DNA from: Anas platyrhynchos
Taxonomy: Eukaryota > Chordata > Aves > Anseriformes > Anatidae
DNA length: 64,000 nucleotides
Reading direction: 5' to 3'
NCBI RefSeq assembly: GCF_047663525.1
Contig: NC_092601.1
Span: 18,065,501 to 18,129,500 of the forward strand
In this document: positions 13,231-24,241 of the stretch, piece by piece
Layout: each line of letters opens with the position of its first letter
How positions within the stretch are numbered: the stretch's first letter is position 1
The notes under the pieces: generated by a model
What the model was told of the DNA's origin: nothing
Seen by the model: the letters and a program-made list of their open reading frames with translations, nothing else
Databases searched by the model: none
Position numbers and translations under genes: made by a program

Positions 13231-13710
13231 AGTGCTCAAATCCTGTGGCTGCAGCTCGGGCAGCACCGTCGCTTCCCGGCCGATCTGTCCCCAGCTTCCC
13301 CTGCTGCCTCTTTCCCAGCCACAGCACAGACAGAGGAGCATTACCAGGGTTGTTTTCCTCCTTTCACAGCATTAAGAAGTCTCCGAAGGAACCTCACAAT
13401 TTCCAGTGAAACCAGCTACCTGCCCACCTCTTTTTTTTTATTATTATTATTTTAGTTCAGTTTTGTTTGATGTGCATGCCTTTACTTTCCTGCATGAAGA
13501 GTGCTGCTAACTACCTCTTAAAATATTACAGAAGGGATGTATTCTACTGAGAATAGCATTTTTGGTAATAACCTCATTTTCCTTTTCACTTATTCTTACC
13601 TAAAAAGTTTCAGATTGCAGCTCATCCATCTCCCTGACACCCAAATCCCCTCTCACGTTTCCAAATACATATATTGTTAACCCATTATTAGCCCAGAGTA
13701 CCCAGGAAAC

Positions 13711-13782
13711 TAAAAAAAAAAAAAATTAAAAAAAAAAAAGGAAAAAAAATAAAAAAATAAAAAAAAAAAAGAGAGAGAGAAG
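13711..13782. repeat. A-rich tract ending in (GA)n
   Basis: Long A-runs broken by T and G and ending in a short GAGAGA repeat. A similar A(n)-(GA)n arrangement occurs at 15404-15432. Confidence 0.9.
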
Positions 13783-14919
13783 TGTGAGAAAGGGCCGGGA
13801 AGGCACAGGATGCTCGGGGACGTACAGTCACAAAGGCCAAGCTGGTGGCCCCATGCTGCCTGTGTGAGCCGAGACCAGTCCTCCCAGTTCATCCCCGTCT
13901 CCCAGAAGTCAGTGGGATGTTTCCTGCAGGCTGCAGGAGTGCAGGACAAGGTGCTTCAAAGGTTTTTGCTCCTCTGTCTCTCGGAATGAGAGGGTTTATC
14001 CGTGCCAGCAGCGCTCCCCGAGCCCGTGGCAGGCACCTGCTGCTGGTGAGCAGCCACGGGGTGGGCACGCATTTGGTTATCAAAACAGCACCGAGGTGGG
14101 ACAGATCCTGAGGACAGAAATATCCGTGTCGGAAATAAAATTATCCTCTGCAAGCTTCTGAGCAGCATTAAAAATGTAATTTTCAGCGTGTACAAATGTC
14201 CAGTTTGTGTCAGGGTGGGGGCTTTCTATTTTCATCGGGCTGCAAGGAATCACTTGCAGAAAAAGAAATTCCTTATCTTTGGTAAAGTTTCTTTTTTCCC
14301 CTGAAACTTTCAGCCAGCTGTGCACAGACCTGACAGTAAACTGCTATTCCTATTTGCTAACTCTTTAAAAAAAAAAACAACACTGCATTCCTCATCAAAA
14401 TCACACCTACCCAACATGCCTGGAAACTTTTTTTTTTATCCTTTCCCTCCCTTCTGTGTGTGTGGCTTTTATTATAACTCGCAGGCAACTGCTTAACATC
14501 AACAACAACAAGGAAACTTTGGCAGAAGCCGGCTCAAAGGATCCGTGTGCGGGATGTTCAATGGCCTTCCTAGCTACCAATGCTTCCAGTTGGCTGCTTT
14601 TCCTGCGGCCGCATCCTCCCGCTGCCACGCCGTGGAAGTGCCCAGAGCTCGCCGGGGCTGCTCCAGCTGCACGAGGCTTCCCCGAGTGGCCGCTCGGGGG
14701 GAACGGGGAAGCGGGAGAGAAGTTTATTCCTTCTTCTCCTTCCTATAAAGGAAGCTGCTTCTCTCAAGTCTAAATATTTACTGCCATTTCTGGACACACA
14801 CACGCGCGCGCCCAAAAATCGATAAAACTCTCCGTGGAGCGAGATTCCCATTCCCAATTATTTTGCTTCTGCTAAGTTTAAAAAATAAAAAATAAAAAAA
14901 AAAAAAATCCCAACTTTGT

Positions 14920-15330
14920 TTGTGCATTCTTATTGCAAACACAATGCCAACAATGGCTAAATAGACAGCATAATAAATAGCACCACAATGCCGACATAAA
15001 GGCCTTTCTGGTACTGCATACAAAATATAAACTGTGCCATGCCATTATTATTCCGGAGCCCTTGCTGAAACAGTGCAGTTGAAATTCCACCCCCAATGTG
15101 CACCTAATCAGCCATTCAGAGCCCCTTAATGACTTGTCAGTTCTTTGCCCTGCCATTTTCTGTCCAATTAATTCTTTTATTGTGCACCGGATAAAGGAAG
15201 ACAAAGGCCTTCCATGCAATAATGAATCATTAAAATTCAGCAGCTCCTCTCTTGTGCTCTTGGCTCCTCACCAGCAATTCAGGCTGTTTCGCATTCGTTA
15301 TGTGTGTGGTGGTTAAAATTCACTCTACCT
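14920..15330. promoter_or_regulatory. candidate SOX-responsive enhancer downstream of SOX8
   Basis: Three ACAATG motifs in the same orientation (14941, 14950 and 14985) fall within 50 bp. They are followed by TAATCAGCC, CCAATTAATTC, GACAAAGG and AATGAATCATTAA. SoxE and SoxB factors bind ACAATG/ACAAAG sites, so autoregulation by SOX8 or its relatives is plausible. It is about 7.4 kb past the SOX8 stop. Confidence 0.42.
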
Positions 15331-15403
15331 CAAACAAGACCTTTCAAAATGCTTAACCCTTTCCTGGGTGAAGACCTCCATCGCCACGCTGTGAATTCAG
15401 ACC

Positions 15404-15432
15404 AAAAAAAAAAAAAAAGAGAGAGAGAGAGA
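15404..15432. repeat. poly-A followed by (GA)n
   Basis: About 15 A residues followed by seven GA units. Confidence 0.9.
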
Positions 15433-16956
15433 TAGGAGGGGTAAGAGCGAGGGGAGGAGAAAGGCAGGCAGAGGTATTTTGGGTAAACGTTTTAATATCA
15501 CGTCTCCGGCAGTCACAATATTGCCTGCACACACATCCACAAACAAATACGGGGAGCGGGAGCCGCTGCCAGGGCGGCTGGGGAGGAGCGGAGCTGGCGG
15601 TGCGTGCGCAGGGGCGAGTCCCCTGCCCGGGCAGCGCTCCCCGACCTGTGCCGGAGCCTCGGCGGTGGCCGCTGCGCATTTGCATCGCTTTCCCTAAACC
15701 AACAGGGCCCCGGGAGCGGGTGGCGAGAGGCAGGAGGGACACACTCTTATTTTGGATTAGGAGCGGCTTGGTTTTCATTCCTAATTGGTTTAAGATAAAC
15801 TGAAAGAAGCCGGCTTTTGGACCTGAATAAGTGTGTCCAACTGGCTTTTTTTTGCGCAGGCTTCTCTAAATCAGGTCAAAACCAACACTCCAGCTAAGCC
15901 AGTGACACAGCGTGTCTGGCTGAGCCCCGCGGCCATATGGGAGCCTCTCAATAGGGGTCACCCGCAGCGCCCCGCGGCTCTTTCAAGCCGGCGCCGGGAG
16001 GGCAGAGCCCCGCTTGCAGCCACCCCGACCGTGCTTCTGCAAGCACCAAACCCTTTCTGGGCCAGCTGGTGGCCACGGCCACCCTGCCAGGCTCTCCCAT
16101 GGCAAGATCTGGCCACCCCTGGGCTGCAGCAGAAGATGGGGGTTCATTGGTTCCCAGACCTGTTAAAACTGCTTTTTTCAACATGAACTGCGTGGTGTTA
16201 TTGAAAGTCATCACCTCCCGTTTTGCTCCTCGTGCAGCACAGCTCTGAAAGAAAATAAACTCGCTTTCCACCCAGCACACAGAAACAGCTCGGGCCGCAG
16301 CCGCGCTAACACAATCTGCACTCACCCTTTACTGCCAGCACAGCACGAAGCTCCTCGGCCCCATGGTGGGAGCTGGGGGCCCGAGTGCCCACCCCGAGCC
16401 CTGCCTGGAGCAGGCACCTGGCAGTGAGAGAGGCTCTGGCACTCATGCAAAGCCGCTCCTGCACCTGGCCGCGGCAGGGATTGCCCCACGGCCCCCGCTG
16501 CCCTGGCACAGGATGGGGCTGCGGGGCGGCAGGAGGACGAGGCAATCTGTCATCAGTGCCATTTGTTGTGGTTTGGGCTCCAGGGGATTGTTTTCGGCTC
16601 CTGCTGACTCATTTGGGGAATGGCTTCGCCTCTCCAAACATCATCCTCTGCCACTTGGTGCCGTCCCTAACTCCTGCCCGTAAGGAGCACGGGGTGACCT
16701 CGGGCTGACAGCACCCGGCTCGGCTGGCAGCTGCGGGGTGGTGCGTGGCAAATCCCAACTGCCTGCAGCTCCCCGGCTCACACAGGGCCCTAAGCAGCCT
16801 CCCACTCGCTTCACTAGGATGCCACATGATAAATCCCCCAAAAACTTCATGGAGCCTCTGCAGGGTCTCTGAGGAAGAGCAGGAGGTGCTCGGGTGAGGT
16901 CTGATCTCTCTCAGGAGCTGGGTTCCTCTGGGAATCACTCACGGTATGGTTGGGAG

Positions 16957-16995
16957 TGCCAGGGAAAAGTCCCCAGCCCCAGGAATGAGAGTTTG
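16957..16995 (+). repeat. dispersed 39-bp repeat, copy A
   Basis: This segment matches 28711-28749 at 37 of 39 positions in the same orientation. The core CAGCCCCAGGAATGAGAG is identical. The family is not recognised. Confidence 0.8.
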
Positions 16996-17232
16996 GAGCC
17001 CGCCTGCTACTGAATTCATGCTTACACATTTGCCTGCAGAATTAAAAAGGCCTACAACAGTCAGACCCAAAGTCATGCTCTGAAAGGCTGAAAACAGGGC
17101 AATGTCGGAGACTTTTTCATGCCCTCACAGTCATCTTCATCTCGCCCAGCCCTGCCTTGCAGCTCCTGTGGTGGCTGAGCTGCTGCCACTGCTCTCAAAA
17201 TGTCTTTGGCTTTATATGGGAGGTGGTGTATC

Positions 17233-17432
17233 TTTTTATTTTATTTTATTTTATTTTATTTTATTTTATTTTATTTTATTTTATTTTATTTTATTTTATT
17301 TTATTTTATTTTATTATTATTTTATTTTATTTTATTTTATTTTATTTTATTTTATTTTACTCTATTTTATTTTACTCTATTTTATTTTACTCTATTTTAT
17401 TTTACTCTATTTTATTTTACTCTATTTTATTC
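17233..17432. repeat. TTTTA pentanucleotide satellite with 15-bp higher-order unit
   Basis: About 120 bp of TTTTA units, interrupted once near 17311-17320, runs into five exact copies of a 15-bp unit (TTTATTTTACTCTAT) at 17351-17425. The long Phe/Tyr/Leu/Ile open frames across it are translations of the repeat, not genes. Confidence 0.95.
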
Positions 17433-18239
17433 TGCTCCCAGACGTCAGGCAATGCGTAGTCAGAGCTGCCGGCATCCAGCCTTGCCAACAGGCCTTTGAT
17501 GAACACAGCAGAGGGAGGAGGCAGCTGCAACTCTTCTCATCTCTGCAAGGTCGGGGAAACAACATGAGGCTGGCCAGATCCATGCACTCAGGCCATGATA
17601 GCCACAGCCAGGCTGGGCACACCTTCACCATGCCCAATAGGAGCAACCTGTCTGTGCCCCCTCCCCAAAACCCACAGGGGAAGAGGATGGGATCTGCCAG
17701 GGATCCCATGGATTGTGATACTGCATGGGAAGGGACACAGATGCCAATGAATACACGGGTGCTCACACCGGTGTGGACACAACCACATTTATTAGCAATT
17801 TCCTCAGAAAAAGGCAGGGATTCTCTACCCGTCTGGTGTCTTGGGGCAGCCGGAGAGGGAAGAAGCAGAGAGCAGTAAAATGCAACTGGTTAAAAACCAA
17901 CACCCGTTGCCCACACAGAGGAGGGGCTGCAGACACACACCCAGCGCAGTAAATTAGAAAAGGGCAAAAGAAAAGCCTGGGAGCCACCCTCCCCGGGTGT
18001 CCTCCTGCAGGGCGGCGCGGGGGCTCCTGTGGGCAGGGGGCACGAGGGACCCACGCAGAGGGCTGGTAAAACCAAGCACTGCCACAGAAATGCCTTTGGA
18101 GAATTTTTTTTGCCATAAAGTGAATATCCAACTGTAAAAAACCTGTAACAAAAGTTGATATCAGTCCAGGAAAAATTATAACAAGGAGGATGGGAAGGGA
18201 CTTTTTCTTCTTTCCACCATGTAGAAGGAATGTGGATAT

Positions 18240-18700
18240 GGGCTATAAAATTAATTTCCTCTTTCTTACTAAACAGTGCCTTCTGAGCAGTTCAGATAAA
18301 TAGCAACATTCATTCTTCTCTGCACCAAAATAAAAAAGAGGAACTTTTATTGCTTGTGTATTCCTGTAATTATCTTGAGAAGCCTTTTTTGTTGACAGCC
18401 AGAGGTCAAAAGCCGGTCTTGCTTTCACCTGATCTCATAGACTTCTGCAGAGACATTCCAGATTCACGCCAACACAAGAGCCATCGGAGCCGGGCTGGGG
18501 ACACACAATGCTGCCATTCACGTCGGGAAGACGCCCGGCTCATGGAAAATCACTTCTCGTTCTGCAGGCTGTATCCACACGCAAAATGGAAGAAAGGAAC
18601 AATGCACGAAAATGCATTTGTACAAACAGCACTAATTTCAACTCAAAACGCTCTTCTCTGCATATAAACTGTGCCACAGATCGGAGTTTAAGAAAACAAA
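18240..18700. promoter_or_regulatory. candidate conserved enhancer
   Basis: An AT-rich repeat-free segment with AAATTAATTTCC, a TTTTGTTGACAG SOX-like site near 18390, TGTAATTATC and AGGTCA half-sites. It lies between the simple-repeat zone and the SOX8 3' flank. Confidence 0.3.
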
Positions 18701-19599
18701 ATGGGAGACTCATACTTTGAGTGTAAATCGAGGCGTGGGGAACGAACTTCTGGTGCCCTTCGAAATTTCCAGCACACTCTGAAGCCCGAGCGACCGGCTT
18801 AACTCGGAGCAATGAGTTTTCTCTGCCTACCACCTCCTTGGACATCCATTCGGTCGCTGAATTTTACTCGACGAATTTGCAGTGGGTATCACCCACTCTG
18901 CGGGCCGACAGAACAAAGCTGAATGCCACTATTCAGCCCCGGCTGTCCGGGGGAAGCAGCTCGCGGGGGCTCCCGAGGGCTCGCCAAGGCTCACGTTACT
19001 GCCCTTACCTGCTGAGCGCTGCGGATCCACAACGTTTTATTTCCGCAGGCGTTACTAGAAGCTAGCTTGATTTTCCAAAGCTCGGAGAGAGTGAGTGAGA
19101 ACAAAAGGCCAGTAAGCGTGGACAAAAGCGACTGGATTTAAAATCTGCATATTTTTGACACGCGTTTCCTCGGCGCTGTCACCAGGCTCGGCTGGGGACC
19201 CTGCGGCCACCCAGGGCTCGCACAGCACCCGCGCCCAGCAGGAGGGGAGCGCGTCCCGCAGTGCTCGGCCCTGCCAAGGATGTGCTCTCGCTGCTGGGCA
19301 GAGCTGTCCCCAGGCGTCCCCCGCTGCGAGGACACCACAGCTGGCACGATGCACTGCTGCAGCAAGAGAGGGGACAGCTCGGAAAGGCTTGTGGCTATGT
19401 GCAGGTCTGCCTGCAGAGCCGAGCGCTTTGCGGTGCCCTCTGGAAGCTGGTCAGGAGGAGCTGATCGTGTCCCCACGATTAATTCCTTCTGCACAGTGAG
19501 AGGACGTACCTGCAGGGACAGAGCAGGCTCCCAGGTCACGGACCCAAGCCACAGAAACCCCTCTGCCGTGAGCCAGATCCTCAGCTGGAGATGCTTTTG
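18701..19599. other. intergenic, moderately CpG-rich
   Basis: Non-repetitive DNA with a CpG-rich section at about 18780-19260. It could be regulatory or belong to an unannotated non-coding transcript, but I see no splice-consistent gene model. Confidence 0.6.
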
Positions 19600-22391
19600 G
19601 TGTGACTTTTAATTTCATTAATTTGAGTGTTTTGCAACACCATCCCACACAGATACTTGACTCTGTTTTAAATACTAATCCAGGCATCAGTGAAGTCATT
19701 GAAAGCTTTGGCATTAAACATCAAGAAGAAAGTAAAGATAAGCACTTATATTCCATCTCACTTTTTTCTTTTTTTTCCCCCCCCAAGCATGTCACTTTGG
19801 AGAGGAAGTCCTACATCTACATGCACAACAGGCAAAGCCAAAATGCATCAATTTTTCTAGCATGAGCTAGAATAAGTCTTGAAACTTGCATTGTAACTGG
19901 AGGGAGGGGAAAGAAGAAAAAAGAGTCTCCTCTGCAAGTTACTCTGCAGCTTTGGCTTATAGTGTAATAAAGTCATTTTGCCAGAAGTTTTGTAAATGAG
20001 CACAGAGAAAATGGTGTCCAGTTACAGACACTCTGGCAAGATAGGTCTTGGCAGAGGCTGCAAACAGCAGATTTGCTTTGGGACTCTGTTGTTCAGACTT
20101 TGTTAATGTTCTTGAGCTTCATTAATTGTCATCACATTTATTTTCTCCGTGTTAAAACATTTTCCACAGGGCTGCACTGCAACCAAGCCCTGAGTGTGTT
20201 TCTCAGGCAGGGGCGGCTGGATTTCCCTAATCCCAGCCCTTTCCTCCCAATTAGGGCGCAGCCTGAAAATCTCACACGGGTTTGTCTCAACTGGTGAAAC
20301 CAAACTGCAGCTTAGTTTATATAACCAAGAAAAAAAAGTCTCGAATGTAACTATTTTAATGACTGTATTTAAAAAAACCACTACATGCAACATATAATTT
20401 TGTTGCTATCATAATTAAGAGGTATTTACACGGGCTCACCAACCAGAAAACAGAATCTGTTACTGTAAAATTCCTACGTGCTGTACAGAACAAAATGAAC
20501 TCAGCTAAAACCATGCAGTCTGACCTTGCAAAGCCTTACTCATGTGAGCAGTCTCACTGAAATCCTATGAAATCCTTGGGATTACTTGCATAGAAATATA
20601 CTCCTTGAGGAAGTAAAAAAAATAAAGTCTCCTAGCAAGGCACCATTTAAATACAAGGAAAGGGAGCAAAGGGAGCAAGAATAAAAAAAAATAGAACAGA
20701 AATCCTTGGTCAACATATTTTATTCTGAGTAGCCTGTCTCTTTCAAAAGTGTTCTCCAAGTCACTTTTCGGCACAGAAATAGGCTGAAGTAGAAAGAAAA
20801 CGTAACACAGACTTGATAAAAAGCAATTTTTAATTTTATCAAATTGATCTGTACAAAAGTTAGCATTGCTTAGTCAGAAGCTAGTGAAGAGAACAGATAA
20901 GTAACAGCCAAAGTCTTTCAAACTTTATACAGAAAAATAGATTGCATAAAAATGAATTTTCTGTATTTTCCCCCGCCCCCACGACCCCAAAAGGAAATAT
21001 GCAAAAAATATTTTTAGAAAAAGAGTAGGAAATGTAGAAAAGGTAAAAAGATGATAACCTCTGAAATGTGTTTTTAGATTTACAAAGTTTTTAAAGGCAC
21101 AAGTTACCATAAAATAGATGGTTATTATATGCTCAGCATACAATGGAAGAAGTAGAAATATATCAATGAAATATTAGTCTAAAACTAAGTACCTAAATTT
21201 TTTTTTTAGTGGAGAAGATTTTAGTTTCACAGCTTGATGGATGATATCTGGTCCCTAGAAGCCAAAAATCAAAGCAGAAGTTGATAATTCCTCATTAAAT
21301 TACATCTTCCTATAAAGTAGTCCTGGTTCTGAAAGTGTACAAAGATCCTGCAATGCCTTAAATCCAATTTGAACGCCTGAAAGCAGGTAGCCAGAAAAAT
21401 ATCTTGCTCTCTGCTCCTTTTGCAATTGTTTTAGCCTCCGAATTTAATTAGTAACTTTTGCAGCAAGCCCTTAGCGTTGCACTTCCCTCCCTCCTTATTT
21501 TACATTCCCATTTGAGTTTCCTGTTCATGACCAGGTCTGCGTGAGGCAGATTCGTTCAGTCCCTCTCTCAAGCACGACTGCTGCAGCGGTTCAAAACAAA
21601 AAAACCCAAAAACCAAAGAAAATCTATAGACTCATAACACCATTTTATTGTATCATCTCCACTATTTTTATGCTCCCTCCCCGCCCCATCTTTAAAATCT
21701 TTTAAAATTCTACTTTTTGCACAAAATTACTTCATTAATTAAAAGACAAAATAATACAGAACATAAATACATATTTAACAGATTTAAAAAAAACACTTTA
21801 AGCTTCCAAAAACAAAACAAAATGTTAATTACAGCCAAACCTTGCTTAGAAGAACTCTTGACTAAAAAACAAATACTTCAGACATTTAATTGGTTGGTCC
21901 CACCAGACTCGTTTGTTCCCACAAGATTGTTACATGGAATCGCCGGGTTTTCGGTTTTCATATGCGTTGGTCCGAGTGAGTTCTTGCCCTCAAGGTTGGT
22001 CCGTTTCTCACATTGCAATAGACCCTTAAAGTCTTGAACGTCTTTCCTTTCCCCCCCGCCCCCCGCTCCATTTTTGCACTTGTCAGCTTCCACGACGAGA
22101 AAGTTCAGTTCAGTCCTCACAGAGGAGTCAAATGGTTCTGTCCTTCATTTATTCAAAAGGAATCAGTGGTCCTTTACTTTTAATTTTTTTTCCTTATTTA
22201 TTTATTTAAAGAAAAATAGAGCTCTGTCCTTTCGGAGAGTTTTGAAGCAAGGGGACATCCAGTCGCAACGAGCAGAGTTCCCAGTGGCTCAGGAGGCACT
22301 TCGGAAACTTATCGCGGCACTCCACGTTCTTCGTCTTCATTCCTTCATTAGTGCATACGTTGGGGAAGCCCTCGGGGGCTCCACGCATCCT
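19600..22391 (-). other. SOX8: SOX8 3' UTR and AT-rich downstream flank
   Basis: Base composition drops sharply in GC just past the SOX8 stop and stays AT-rich for about 2.8 kb. The proximal part to about 21620 is the likely 3' UTR. The rest could be a longer UTR or downstream enhancer DNA. It has no significant open frame and no recognisable transposon. The segment around 20085-20145 carries a SOX-like CTTTGT and a homeodomain-like TTAAT/ATTAA core. Confidence 0.45.
21644..21649 (-). terminator. SOX8: candidate SOX8 polyadenylation signal
   Basis: The plus strand reads TTTATT, so the minus-strand transcript has AATAAA. It is followed within about 10-50 nt by a U/GU-rich downstream element (minus-strand reading of 21595-21635). 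This would give a 3' UTR of about 0.75 kb. Other AATAAA candidates lie at 22201-22206 and 22148-22153 (very close to the stop) and at 20718-20723, so alternative or longer 3' ends are possible. Confidence 0.4.
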
Positions 22392-23128
22392 TTAAGGCCT
22401 CGTCAGGGTTGTATAGACCGGCTGGTCCCAGTTAGCAGTGGGGCTGTGGGCCGGCGGGATGGACAAGCCGTTGAGGATGGGCGTCGCGTAGGGGCGCCGC
22501 GAGGAGTGGAAATAGGGATACTGGTAGATGCTGGAGGGGTAGCCGGGGTAGGGGTTGTAGTAGTTGGAGCTCTGGAGGTCCGTGTAGTCACACTGGGAGC
22601 TGGAGAAGGAGGCAGCGGCCGTGGCAGTGGAGGCGGTGGTGGCACAAGCCTGGGCACTGTAGGAGCCATAGTCGGAGTGCGCGGGGGAGCCGTGGGACTG
22701 GTCACTGTAGTGGCTGGGGCTCAGCTGCTCCGTTTTGATGTGCGGCCTTTGCTGGCCTGAGTCAGCAGACGATGGCGACGCCGAGGCCGGGCTTTTGTGA
22801 GTCCACACCTGGTTGGCCCCGCCGGTGCCCGTGGCCGAGTGGGAGTAGGATGCGCCGTAGGAGCCGGCAGCAGCGTTGGGGCCGTGGTCGGCCGGCATGG
22901 CAGCATGGCCATTGAGCGGCAGGTACTGGTCAAACTCGTGCACGTCGAAGGTCTCCATGTTGTTGATGACCTCGCTGCTCAGCTCCGAGATGTCCACGTT
23001 GCTGAAGTCAATGTTCTGGCGGCCACTCTCCACGAGGCGGCGGCCCTCGTGCTTCAGCTCCTGCTTGCTGCCGTGGTGGAGGTCAGTTTTGGGGGTGGTG
23101 GGTGGGGTGGGTGGCCCATGGGTCTGGC
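22392..23128 (-). CDS. SOX8: SOX8 coding exon 3 (K2 and C-terminal transactivation domains)
   Basis: This exon encodes residues 228-472 and the TAA stop at 22392-22394. The acceptor CCTCAG|GC at 23129 restores Gly228 and continues QTHGPPTPPTTPKTDL. Residues about 245-300 are the SoxE K2 transactivation domain (VESGRQNIDFSNVDISEL, METFDVHEFDQYLPLNG). The C-terminal transactivation domain is rich in Ser, Tyr, Pro and Gln and ends in DQPVYTTLTRP, a typical SoxE terminus. Two psi-K-x-E sumoylation-type sites are visible, LKHE around residue 253 and IKTE around residue 359; SoxE factors are known to be SUMO-modified at matching places. Several overlapping open frames on both strands here only reflect the high GC content. 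Confidence 0.97.
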
Positions 23129-24002
23129 CTGAGGACAAAGGGACAGCAAGGCTTTAAGGAGAGCAGCCACAAAATACCCAGTGCCTCCATAAGGCACAAA
23201 AACCACTCATTCTTTCCCCCTCCCAATAGGGAGAGGAAGAAATTTAGATGTATAGCCCCATGTTAGAAGTGGCTGACATCCCCCTGCGACCATATCCTCA
23301 GGTGGGATAAACTGCCTGCAAAGCTTGCAGCAGGGAGATTTTGGGGAGAAGCACCCCACGGAGGTCTTTCCCTGAGGCACAACAGGACAGCCCCACTGCA
23401 CAAACCGCCCCTCGCCTGGGAGAGGAACCCAGGGGGACTCGGAGGGACCCCTCCAAGTGGGCAGCCTGAAGGCAGCTCTGCTTTCCTGGAGCAGAGCAGC
23501 TGTCCCTGCAGGCCAGGAAGGGGCCAGATCCCCAGCCAGGCTGGGCGAGAGCGCAGACGCGTCTGAAGCTGCAGGACGTTCGCAATCCTCCTGGAATCTG
23601 TCAACACGCACCCGGTGCCAATTCACAGCACTGCTGAGAAGCAGGGAGATTTGGGGGGACGCTGCATCTATGGGGCTCACTCCCCAAGCACCCTTCACAT
23701 TATTAACCCTCTCACCCTGCAATTAATTTCCACCCTTCTGGTCCTGCTGCAAAACTGGGGTCCTTTAGCACATTAGGGATTTCCTATTGCACAGTGGACT
23801 ACACGAGCACTTAGTAACTAAAACTGTGGCCACATTCACAACCTGGTGTAAAACCACAGTTCTCAGGGCTTCAGATGCGCCCAGTCCCACCAATATTCCC
23901 GCATGAGCTTGGGGGGCAGATGAGCCTGTGCCTGCTGGCAGGTTCAGGTCTCAAACCAACTTTCCCAGGACCTACAGGATTTTTGCCCACAGCGCCCTTT
24001 AC
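23129..24002 (-). other. SOX8: SOX8 intron 2
   Basis: This 874-bp phase-1 intron begins GTAAAG at 24002 and ends TTTGTCCTCAG at 23129, with a canonical pyrimidine tract. Open frames inside it (for example 23207-23722) have no recognisable protein content. I see no repeat or RNA gene. Confidence 0.9.
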
Positions 24003-24241
24003 CTGCATGATCGCCATGGTGGTGGGAGTCAGCCATGCCCCCCAGCCCGCTGTCCGCTTTGTAGATCTGCGTGCCCGCGTGGTGGCTGAGCTCAGCTCCG
24101 GAGTCGGAGTCGCTCTGCCCAGCTTTTACGCTTTTCCTCCTCCGTGGCTGGTATTTATAATCCGGGTGATCCTTTTTGTGCTGGACCCTGAGCCGCTCAG
24201 CTTCTTCCACGAACGGACGTTTCTCATTTTCACTTAACAAA
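24003..24241 (-). CDS. SOX8: SOX8 coding exon 2 (second half of HMG box)
   Basis: This exon encodes the end of codon 148 through residue 227 and the first base of codon 228. Joining exon 1 (CG) to the first base here (T) gives Arg148, followed by [20 protein letters not shown], the third helix region of the HMG box. The basic stretch RRRK (181-184) is the second nuclear localisation signal. A serine/aspartate-rich linker and a His cluster (about residues 216-226) follow. The acceptor is at 24242-24243 (CCAG|T) and the donor CAG|GTAAAG is at 24002. The acceptor is odd: an 11-A run sits between the pyrimidine tract and the AG. No stop or frameshift is seen, and phases agree with both neighbouring exons. 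Confidence 0.96.

Larger units (their letters stand above)
9966..14919. other. intergenic with simple repeats
   Basis: Holds A-rich tracts, the 10-bp minisatellite, an alternating CA/CG run at 14796-14812 and the candidate enhancer at 11155-11350. A further AT-rich piece at 14110-14320 may be regulatory. No gene is seen. Confidence 0.7.
15331..18239. other. intergenic with simple repeats
   Basis: Contains a CpG-rich patch at about 15550-15720, the pentanucleotide satellite, and copy A of the 39-bp repeat. No gene is seen. Confidence 0.7.

Noticed and set aside
17102-17878. 258-codon open frame rich in Phe, Tyr, Ile and Leu
   Set aside because: It is the translation of the TTTTA satellite and its flanks.
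1-22000. SSTR5, the neighbour expected beyond SOX8 in human
   Set aside because: A single-exon receptor of about 360 codons would be obvious. No such frame or seven-membrane pattern is present, so it must lie outside the window if retained.
22403-22705. Thr/Pro-rich and other frames overlapping SOX8 exon 3
   Set aside because: These are shadow frames of the SOX8 coding exon produced by GC-rich third positions.
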